A model generated the notes under the pieces. It had not been told where the DNA came from. It did no database searches and worked only from the letters and a program-made list of their open reading frames with translations. Below, piece after piece: positions 55,150 through 64,000 of a DNA stretch of 64,000 nt (the stretch's first letter is position 1; each line of letters begins with the position of its first letter). The translations under genes were made by a program, and so were the position numbers. Origin of the DNA: Nicotiana tabacum (Eukaryota; Streptophyta; Magnoliopsida; Solanales; Solanaceae); contig NC_134094.1 of the NCBI RefSeq assembly GCF_000715075.1, positions 83,033,120-83,097,119 of the forward strand, written 5' to 3'.

Positions 55150-57206
55150 TAGGGGTGGCCATTAGGACAGTTCGGATTGGATATGAATATTTTGATTTGG
55201 ATTTTCGATTTTCGGATTGAAGAAATGACAATCCAAATTTAATCCAAATAATCTTGGATTGGATCGGATTATTTGAGTTTAGTTTCGGATTAATCGGTTT
55301 GGATATTTTGGATTTTCGGTTTTGAGCTTATAAGTTGAGATATTTCTTAATTCTTCTTTTTACAAAAATGAATATCCAAGTGAAATACTCATGTTAAGTT
55401 GCCTAAAAATTTTCTTATTCTCACCGCAATCATCCAAATAAAGTATTCAAGCAATAAAATTATTATCAAAAAAATACAACAGAGGCATTAATACGGCCGA
55501 TAAGAAGTAGCATTAGTAAAATCATGTCCAAATAGAAAGTATTCTGACAACAACTTATTAATTAATATTGAATATATGAGATAATATCTAATGAGTAGGC
55601 TATTGAACTTATTACTATTGGTATATGAATAATTTATACTATATTAAAAGCACGAATGCCCTTAGCGAAATATTGTTTGACTTTTTTACCCATTTAAAAT
55701 AGAGTTCACATTAGATAAAATAGCAATTTGATATATTTTTTTAAATTATTACCCTAGTATTTAGGAATGGCCACTTAATTATTCCTAATATTTAGTACTT
55801 TGACTTTTTAATTCCTTTGGTTCTAAAATTCCTACGCGTTCTCAATTGGAAAGTTTCACCACTTTGTAAGTTTTTTTTTTGTTTTTAATAAAATTTTCGC
55901 TTTCAACTCTATTTTGATAAAAAGAGAAGGAACTGGAATTTTAAATCCTGTTGGGGTCACTTTCTTTTCTACCGCCTTTAAATTTATATAAGGAGTACTA
56001 GACATGGACGTATTTGCAATTTAAGAGTTCTCAAAACCCTTGTCTTCTTCTTTCCTACAAGTAGTTGTCAAACAAATTTACAGGGTTTGCCAATGAATAG
56101 GCGACAATTATTGGATTAAAATAGTGATGAATAGCTAATTAAAAGTTTTAGATTTTTCTTACGAGATACTTAATCTTCTAATAGACTATATTCTTGAGTC
56201 CAATCTAGATTAATATATTCCAACTCGTGTGATCTATATTTCTTTTGCCTTTGCTTAATTTCTCTTATGATGTAATAGAATAGTAAGATGAATCTCTATT
56301 ATGGCTATCTTTCATATTCCCTTGATTCGTGTCTTTTAAACTATAAAAATATCTAGAGAATACATATTTTATCGCGTTCTAAATTCTATTAGCAACTCTT
56401 ACATGATATTTTAAGAAAATTATCGAAAATTGATCGAACCATACCGACACCGAAGAGAAATCGAGATCAACGAGACGGTTTCAAAAAGTCTTATTTTTGT
56501 TATACAAAATAGAGTAATCGAAAAATTGCTATGATATAAATTTAATAAAATAACGGGCTGAATCGAACTATTAAATTTATCTTGCTTGCTTGAATTTTTA
56601 TTAACGTTTTAATTTTTGTATTTTATATTATAAAATGAATATAAATATAATACTTAGGTAATTTTTTGTTTTAAAATTAAATTTACTAAGGCTAATGTAC
56701 ACATGCAAAATACATAGCTTGTTAAAGCACATGCGTATGCAAAGTAGCAGTAAATAACTTTTTAAAGTTTTTAATGATAACAAATTGCAACTCTTGAATC
56801 TTATTATGATGAGTTGGATCTTAATTAAAAATCAAATTCTTGAATTATATTAGGATGACCGATGAGTGGCATGACATGAACCAACTGGAACAAGAGGATG
56901 AACCATCGTGAGTGGATTCAAATTCCTAAACATAATCACATTTATAATTTTAAGGAACTTGCAATTTTACTCAATGTTTATTTTATAACTCAAATATATA
57001 TACTTTAAATATTATTTATATTTTTTTTAAAAGAATTTATTTTCATTAATATTGGGAACACGCGTAACCCGCGTACCCTAAGACTGGTAGACTAAATAGT
57101 ACCAAATCAATATCCAATAATCCGAAATCCAATAATTTTAAATTTCAATCGTAATCCGAAAATCCAAATCAAAAATTCGAATTTGCCCAAACTATGCCCA
57201 CCCCTA
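55150..57206. mobile_element. Non-autonomous hAT element with nested Helitron
   Basis: The left end TAGGGGTGGCCAT and inverted right end TAGGGGTGGGCAT are terminal inverted repeats. The 8-bp ATAGGGAG lies on both sides (55142-55149, 57207-57214). Without the nested Helitron the element is about 600 bp, with many TCGGATT/AATCCGAA subterminal motifs. It has no coding capacity. Confidence 0.85.
55633..57087 (+). mobile_element. Non-autonomous Helitron nested in the hAT element
   Basis: The left end TTTATACTATATTAAAAG matches the usual plant Helitron start TCTATACTATATTAAAAG with one change. The right end has a GC-rich hairpin (ACGCGTAACCCGCGT, about 57060-57074), then CTAAGACTGG and a T. It lies between an A (55632) and a T (57088), as Helitrons do. 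There is no Rep/helicase. The exact start depends on that one changed base. Confidence 0.72.
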
Positions 57207-57214
57207 ATAGGGAG

Positions 57215-58183
57215 CGCTTCCCTCCTCCTCTTAATATACCAATTAGTTCCAAAAAAGGTAAAAGAATGATAGAGGACTTACCTATAATGCAAAAGGAAAA
57301 GAGAAGCCGGTGGATCATAGGATGTGTATATATGATAATATCCTCTCTGAAAAGGTAAAATCTAGTACATAAGTTAATATTGGAATAAAGTTGCATCTCT
57401 CCGTTGGAAATTCTTTATTTAAAAATAAAAAAAGAAGCTCCAGAAAGAACAACAGATTATTCTCCAAGCTCCTCAAATTCTTTTGGTCTACAGAAAAGGT
57501 GTTTTGTTATTTTTCAGTATATAGGAGTCACACTATAGGACAGAAAGTACTATTATTACTAAAAGTAAAACCTGAAGAAAAAGAAATTTGCCTTTTGAAA
57601 TATTTCGAAAGTGATTTTCAGTAGCCCTTACTCACACTTGATTTTCACCCATTTAACTGCATTCATTGCTTATGACTAGAATTATCGAAATACTACGGAC
57701 TCTGAATCCAGAACTCGTCAATGTGTGAGCCTGTAAATAGTGAGAGAATGCTCTTGATAAATTGAAACATTATTATGTAGGATAAAAATATACAACCACT
57801 AACCTATTAACTTTACCCTTCCAACTCCAAATTAACTATCTAAGGCTTCCAAGTAAATGCAGAAATATGGTAGAACATAACAAACAGACACAATGAGGAC
57901 ATATGAAATGCATGTAAGATGATAAAGACATAAGATCGAGGAGGTGCATTATTAGGACCAGAGCACAAAATTATGCAAAGAAAACCAGTGGAATTTAGGA
58001 AACCCCATGAATTTCTCGTTTGTGATCACTTTGTACAACCCCTATTATGTACTCCATCAGTGTGTGCTCGCTCATTGTCCCAAACTCCAACAAGAAAAGG
58101 GTTACAATAGATTGACAGGCGACAGCCAATGATGTAAAATTAATCAACTCATATGTATCTACGTAATAAAAATATCAGAGTCC
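57215..58183. other. Intergenic, no gene seen
   Basis: AT-rich. The ORF at 57391-57624 has no recognisable domain. Confidence 0.5.
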
Positions 58184-58775
58184 GGAACTAAAATGTGGTT
58201 CTTTTGGACTCAAAGAACCAACAACAACAACAACAACCCAGTATAATCTCATTAGTGGGGTCTGGAGAGGGTAATGTGTACGCAGACCTTACCCCTACCA
58301 TGAGGTAGAGAGGTTGTTTCCAATAGACCCTCGGCATCCTTCCCTCCAAGAACTCCCCACCTTGCTCTTGGGGTGACTCGAACTCACAACCTCTTGGTTG
58401 GAAGTGGAGGTTGCTTACCATCAGAGCAACCCCTCTTGTCAAATAGTATAATCCCATTATTAACCCCTTTAGGTGTGACCATATTATATATAACGCCCTT
58501 TTAAAGGGCGCTATACCTTAACGGTCGTTTGCCCAGTTAAGTATAGCGCCCTTTTAAAAGGCGCTATATATATTATGTGGGCCCACCAGTAATTCTTCTG
58601 GGCTTAACTGACATAATAATAACTCAACTGGGTATAGCGCCCATATTTAAGGCGCTATACCTCAAATAATTGTACCCCGAAATGGTTTTTGCTTTATTTA
58701 AAGAGGTTAAATATTTTGTAAAAATCCATTCATAAATATTTTTAAGTCTTCTGAAATATTTCTTCGTTTACAATA
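58184..58775. repeat. Left terminal inverted repeat of MULE B (split by a SINE)
   Basis: About 370 bp apart from the SINE. It contains three perfect or near-perfect palindromes: CGCCCTTTTAAAGGGCG (58494-58510), AGCGCCCTTTTAAAAGGCGC and AGCGCCCATATTTAAGGCGC. Confidence 0.82.
58219..58440 (-). mobile_element. TS-type SINE in the left TIR of MULE B
   Basis: On the minus strand it starts near AAGAGGGGTTGCTCTGATGG, has a B-box GAGTTCGAGTC, and ends in (TTG)5. This matches the tobacco TS SINE family, which is derived from tRNA-Lys. The 3' half (58219-58329) equals the 3' tail of the LINE at 23043-23153. A possible target duplication is TCAAAGA before and TCAAATA after. It inserted after the MULE TIR was formed. 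Confidence 0.85.
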
Positions 58776-58787
58776 TCCATTTAAAAA

Positions 58788-59599
58788 ATGTCACTAATAT
58801 TTAATAAGTGGTTCAAAAAGAGGCAGAAGGTTGAAGGTAGTTCAACAGATCCCCATGGAACACGTCTTAACACTATCGATCCCTACCTTGAAAGAAATAT
58901 GCTAGGTTGCTATACTAACTTGGTTGATGACAAGTGGTATGGTGTTCTGCGTCTCTTGAAAAATAAGCCTATTAATATACACACTGATCTCAAAGTTGCA
59001 GGGCACATTATTGAGGGCGAAGCGCATTCTACAAAGCCTGAAGGTATGCGAATTTGGGGCAAAAAATACAATGGGTTCCCCTTTATTCAAAACGATATGA
59101 TTATGAAGTACTATGTCGCTGGCATGGGCTTGTTGTGCCACAAGCACTGTCTGCAACCTTCCTAACAAACACACACAAAGATGGACCAGAAGTGATTCGG
59201 CATTTGATGAAGGAGATTCTAGAGATGAAAAATGTACTAGTTGTTCATTATGCAATGGATGATATTAACTTCCTGGGAGAAACGGAGGATCAGTACTGGG
59301 ATTTATTAGAAAATAAAAAATTATATAGAGACGATGATTATCCTGTTTTCCCAACAGTTGTCGAGTGGGAGGGACTACCTAAGTTTCTACCACAAACGTT
59401 GGATGTTGGAGTCCCATATTGTTGTAAAAATCAAGAAAGTGGTCTTATTGATGATAGTGATGAAATACGAGAAATGTGTGTCAATTGGGGTCTAGATTAC
59501 GATGCCCTCGATCCCAAAGGGTGCGTAAACGATGTTGACGAAGAAGTTGAGGACATTGACAATGAAAAAGTACCAGATAGCGATGATAATGGCGAATGA
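58788..59599 (+). pseudogene. Unrecognised cargo ORF of MULE B (frameshifted)
   Basis: The ATG (MSLIFNKWFKKRQKVEG) lies just inside the TIR. The first frame runs 126 codons to 59165. A second frame continues the protein from about 59130-59165 through LMKEILEMKNVLVVHYAMDD, VEWEGLPKFLPQTLDVGVPY and a very acidic end (DVDEEVEDIDNEKVPDSDDN) to the stop at 59597. The join is one frame change; an intron is less likely because of the short overlap. I do not recognise any domain. MULE A has a plant mobile domain ORF in the equivalent place, so this looks like exchanged cargo or a second element gene. Confidence 0.6.
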
Positions 59600-59758
59600 C
59601 AATTTTTTTTCTTGGGGTGTATGTTAAATTGTTGCACTGAAGTATTAATGCTAAATATCAATAAGACTTAATACCAATGGAAACATAATTTTATTTCATA
59701 CATTCTGCAAGATGAACATGTACATACACTTATTACAACAAATTATTGAAATAAAACA

Positions 59759-62631
59759 CTACGGGTATCCTTGATAATTGGGCACATTGGATGAACTTCC
59801 ACCAGGAGCTCTATTACCACCGCTACCCAAACCAGCTGAAGGACATTTGCGACGGTCGTGTTTTGTTTGTGAACATATGCCACATTTACGGGCATAAACG
59901 ATATCACCAATATCTATTTGGTTCCGTATACGCGTTCTTTTTTGCACTTGTAGCTTACGCAAATACTCCTTGTTACACACCATTTTAAATGGTTCCGGCG
60001 GCCAATAATGCTCAGCATCCACTGGCTGCAACTGTCCACTATAGGTGTTTAAATATGCAGCAACACTATATTCTTTATCAATGTACCTCGTTGCCGCGAA
60101 ACCTGTATGTTGAAAGCACTTCATGGCATGTGAGCACGGTATGTGATAGATGGACCATTTTTTACAGGAGCATAAATCTTCTGGATTCATTGACGGTATG
60201 TGTATTATTCCCCCAGTTGTGATGGATAGCGGTATGAGCTTCAAAAATATTTCGCTCGTTGCAATACTGTAAAAATGAATGCCAATGTGCTCGCTTCCTG
60301 TATTTCTCAAATCTTTTCATTGGTATTGGCATAAATTCAACACCCATTTCCATCAATGACGATGCACCTCTAGCCCTTTCAACAAAGCTCTCCGCCATCT
60401 GGTTGAATGAGATCCGCACCATGGCAGTGATAGGCAATCCACGGGCAGACTTCAATAACCCATTGGAAGACTCTGACACGTTTGTAGTCAGAATTTCCCA
60501 TCTTCTGCCACTATCCACATGCAAAGTCCACTTGTCAAGCTCATGTCGCATCAACCAACGATAGGCTTCTTCGTCTTCCTGTCTGATCGATTCCATACGA
60601 CTCCTGAATTTACACTCTTGGTGATCTGTTGCAGCCATCTATATTAAATCATGCAAATCCTTGTTGGGACGTGGCTTCTGAAAATTAGCCTTCATGTGCC
60701 TAACACAGTAACGGTGGTAGGCATACGGTTCCTGTCATGCAGGCAAATTCTATACAGAACTTAAAATACCACCATGCCGATCAGATATTAGACAAATACT
60801 TGAACGGTTTCTGACAACGTGCTCCTTCAAGTGGTTCAAAAATAGTGTCCACGTCTCTTGGCTTTCATTGTCACAAATAGCAAAAGTTAGGGGAAATATA
60901 CTTCTATTAGCATCTACTGCAACGGAGATCAACAACTTAATATCATACATTCCATAGACTTGAGTGTCGTTTATAGATATTACCGATCGGCAATGCACAA
61001 AATCATCAATTGCTGGTTTAAATTCCCAGAACACATATCTGAATATATGTTCTGGTATTCCCGGACTCCGCTCAAGCTTCCATTCAAAAATAGTCCCGGC
61101 GTTAAAGTGTTGCAATGCGGCCATGTACCTGGGTATAGATGCAAATGACTTATCCCAACTACCATAAACAATTTCAAACGCACGTTTACGTCCGAGAAAT
61201 GCATTTCTTTTGGTAATGTACACCCATATTCCTGGTGGACAGATATTATACACTCTTTGATCTTGTACCTTATGGACGCTTCAATGTGTGGAATCAAGAC
61301 AAGAGAAATCAAGTCAACATTCAAGTTAAAATGATTCCTACTGAATGTGTCCATTTTACAATTGTGGGTGCCAATGTATTTACCCACAACCCACATATTT
61401 ATTTTCTTCTTCCTCGCACGCAATATCCAATTACAACTCGTAAACCATCTACAACAAATAACCTTGTATACATCCGCAGATGACTCTGCTACCGTGATCT
61501 CACGACACTCTTTTACGCTATACATTCGCACCGCCCTGGTTAGGCGCGCTTTGTAAGGAAAAACATATTCTTTGACAACGTCGTTGCTCTAGATTCATCC
61601 CATATTGCTGTCCGAATTTCGTCAATATCCCTTGTGAGGGCATCCACATCCGGCATACTTGTCAAGTGACCAAGGTAGGGAATCTCCCTTGAATGAAACG
61701 ACACGTGGGACTCGTACACTCTTTGTCTAATGGGAGGTGGAGCATGCTCCCTCGTCAAATCAGGTTCAACATTCTCTTCCTCCTCATCATCACCCTCATC
61801 AGGGAAGAGTGTGTCATCTCCAGACTCATCGGTATTGTTGTTATAATCACTATTCTCTTCCTGACTCTGCGCATCTGCCAGATCCCGATTAAATATGTCA
61901 TCTTCGTGCAATTGAGTAAGGACATGACCTTCAAGTTGCTCGTTTTCACTGCACAACCAACAAAATAACGAGTTACTCAAATTGATCCAAACTTTACATA
62001 TAGCTTTATCACTTCACTTACAAATCATAATATGTTGATATCCCATGATGGACATTATCCTGTTGATGATGACTCCCGGATGAACCACCATAATCCAACA
62101 TACCAAAATTAGGCATATTCCAAGTAGGCGTTAATTCATAACTTTTAAAATTTATATCTGGTCGGTACCCCCTATGGATACATGAGTGTTAATACAAATT
62201 CAATACATAAAAATAAACATCTTAACACAAAGGAAAATTGAAGTTTACCAATCGGCTTGTGGATTATGTAAACTAGGTGAGAAATTATTTCCTCGCTCCT
62301 CATTCGCCCGTGGAGATAAGTTTAGATCAGGCCAAACTCTTTCACCCAGAACCTGTTCGGCTAAAACTGCTCCAAAATAATCACCCGATGATTGAGGGAT
62401 ATCTCTACTTTGCGCAACCTCATTATTGCGAACGTCTTCAGCCTTGACGTACATTTTCAATATTTTTATCACAAGAAATTCCCGATATTCATCCGGAGTC
62501 CTCAAAAAATCTCTCATAGTTTCATCGTCCTCAATGTTAAATTTAGCATAACAAGTAACCCCTTGCGGAGTGACAGAATACGGATATCTTCCGGTTACTT
62601 TAATATTCACCGAACGTTTGCTCACACTCAT
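59759..62631 (-). pseudogene. MULE B transposase (broken, well preserved in parts)
   Basis: The start is the ATG of MSVSKRSVN (62629-62631). Exon 1 ends after NPQADW at a GGTAAAC donor near 62245. Exon 2 (about 62030-62170) begins GYRPDINFKSY and ends with a GTAAGTG donor. Exon 3 begins SENEQLEGH after a GTGCAG acceptor near 61950 and has an acidic DESGDDTLFPDEGDDEEEE. Later blocks: KKINMWVVGKYIGTHNCKMD, SISINDTQ-VYGMYDIKLL (the first catalytic Asp is Asn, codon 60969-60971), CLISDRHGGILSS, TTNVSESSNGLLKSARG, the SWIM motif CSCKKWSIYHIPCSHAM (intact) and the zinc knuckle CGICSQTKHDRRKC. Frame changes occur near 61530 and 61250. Confidence 0.83.
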
Positions 62632-62811
62632 TTTTTTTACATAACAACGATACCAATGTATCATACTCCATTGTAAGTGGCAACTTAACATGACACTGTG
62701 GAGATAAACTATAGCTTACTGAGTTATTCTCCACCACAACCTCACCTCTCCCCCCAATATAATGAAACCCTAATTCTTCGCTATTCAGACATTATGACAA
62801 AAAGCAAAATA

Positions 62812-63192
62812 ACTTAACGAAGAAATATTTCAGAAGACTTGAAAATATTTATAAATGAATTTTTACAAAATCCTTAACCTCTTTAAATAAGGCAAAAACC
62901 AGTTTGGGGGTACAATTATTTGAGGTATAGGACCTTAAATATGAGCGCTATACCCAGTTGAATTATTGTTATGTCAGTTAAGCCCAGAAGAATTACTGGT
63001 GGGCCCACATAATATATATAGCGCCTTTCAAAGGGGCTTTATATATATAGCGCCTTTTAAAAAGACGCTATACTTAACTGAGCAAACGGCCGTTAAGATA
63101 TAGCACCCTTTTAAAGGGCGTTATATATATTATGGTCACTGCTCATTGTTTTCACACATTTTGGTTATTTGAGTCCCTCAAAAATATCATTG
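62812..63192. repeat. Right terminal inverted repeat of MULE B
   Basis: Inverted match to 58184-58775 without the SINE. It ends near GGTTATTTGAGTCCC. It holds copies of the AGCGCC palindromes, partly decayed. Confidence 0.8.
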
Positions 63193-63718
63193 GGAGTGCT
63201 CACCTGGGAGCGTATCAGAACGACCACAACTTGCTCGGGGTTGAGGAGCGGGTGTTGTTTTCTAAGTGGTGAATAGTCTAACTACTAGTATTACTGCTAC
63301 TCTCATTCAACCATAAATAGTTAAATACCACTCTTATTTCTTCTAAGTATAAATGTTTTGTTGAATAAGATTAAATACATTATGGATAATCTCGTAATTA
63401 AACTTCATCTAGCTTTGATCCCCAAAGTCAACTAGAGATAATTGATATGAGATAAATTAAAAGAAGATTTATGTTTGAATGTGAAATACTTTTGTATATG
63501 TGCAGATTTACATCTCCATCTAATTAAAGATTTCTATAAAAGAGAGCAAAAGGAAAAAAATAACAAAACTAACTGGAAACAAAGTTAAATGCATATTCTA
63601 ACGAATTAACAAGATATATACACCAGAAAAAGTAAATCATTTGGGTATTTATATGCCTTTATTGTCTCTTTTTCTTAACTAATTTTGCACATAATTTAAA
63701 GATTATTATATGCATTAG
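63193..63718. other. Intergenic, no gene seen
   Basis: AT-rich with no supportable feature. Confidence 0.5.
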
Positions 63719-64000
63719 GGATGTACGTGGACCGGGTTGGTTCGATTTTTATTAAAACCAAACCAAACTAAACCAACTATATCGGTTTGGATTGATTCGA
63801 TTTTGTCGAATTTTTTGGGTTTTCGGGTTTTTTTTTGTTACATGAATATTATTTCAATCTTACTTTGTTAAATTTTTATAAGTAAATATATGTTTAGTAA
63901 AAATTGAAAAAAATGACAAACATATGATCTATTAAAATAATTTTGTGGGAGAATTTTGTTAGTAATACATGATAGTTACTTTTTTAGTCGTCTGACAATA
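63719..64000. mobile_element. Left end of a hAT-like non-autonomous element, cut by the window edge
   Basis: The sequence GGGATGTACGTGGACCGGG followed by repeated GGTTTGG/CCAAACC and TTCGATTTT words matches the typical start of a common Solanaceae non-autonomous repeat. The other end is outside the window, so the class is uncertain. Confidence 0.4.

Larger units (their letters stand above)
58184..63192. mobile_element. Mutator-like element B (MULE B)
   Basis: The outer repeats are 58184-58775 (interrupted by a SINE) and 62812-63192 inverted. They share long blocks such as TTTATTTAAAGAGGTTAA and AAGTCTTCTGAAATATTTCT. The interior holds an unrecognised plus-strand ORF and a minus-strand transposase close to that of MULE A. 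The exact end points are uncertain by some tens of bases, and no target duplication was fixed. Confidence 0.82.

Noticed and set aside
57391..57624. 77-codon Lys/Ser-rich ORF as a small gene
   Set aside because: Low-complexity A-rich sequence without motif or conserved context.

Overview
This window is plant nuclear DNA, almost certainly from the family Solanaceae and most like Nicotiana. The signs are AT-rich intergenic DNA packed with nested transposable elements, plant tRNA primer sites (Lys, Asp, iMet), a TS-type SINE with a (TTG)n tail, and one plant-type QALGGH zinc-finger gene. I see only one intact-looking host gene, the C2H2/EAR repressor at 37678-38850. Nearly all other coding sequence belongs to broken transposons.

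Layout. 1-3647: 3' part of a plus-oriented Ty3/gypsy Tat (Retand-like) element, with an antisense spliced ORF and a 583-bp 3' LTR. 5711-17426: a nearly complete minus-oriented Tat element (714-bp LTRs, tRNA-Lys primer site, gag, protease, RT, RNase H, archaeal-type RNase H, integrase, a tandem-repeat array and an antisense spliced ORF). 18513-19208: solo LTR with a perfect 5-bp target duplication. About 20125-20310: SINE-like fragment. 20380-21426: non-autonomous hAT. 21596-23153: 5'-truncated RTE-type LINE. 23811-35902: decayed Ty1/copia element. An Athila-like, internally inverted LTR structure (25120-32209, target duplication TTCAT) is inserted in it. 36427-37231: MITE-like element just upstream of the zinc-finger gene.

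41312-46405: a degraded chromovirus (Reina-like) with 313/327-bp LTRs and a tRNA-iMet primer site. 46573-about 47090: CACTA-type end with palindromic subterminal repeats and an embedded tRNA-Gly pseudogene. 47523-48035: MITE-like element with a pol III B-box. 48702-54900 and about 58184-63192: two related Mutator-like elements (MULE A and B). They have similar hairpin-rich terminal inverted repeats and similar minus-strand transposases, but different plus-strand cargo genes: a plant mobile domain in A and an unrecognised acidic-tailed protein in B. A TS SINE sits inside the left TIR of MULE B. Between the MULEs is a hAT element (55150-57206) that contains a nested Helitron (55633-57087).

The most interesting points are the antisense, intron-bearing ORF shared by both Tat elements; the cargo difference between the two MULEs; a primer-binding site lying outside the 3' LTR of the Tat element; the head-to-head and tail-to-tail Athila LTRs; and the shared 3' tail of the LINE and the SINE. 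All assignments come from reading the sequence; no database search was run.
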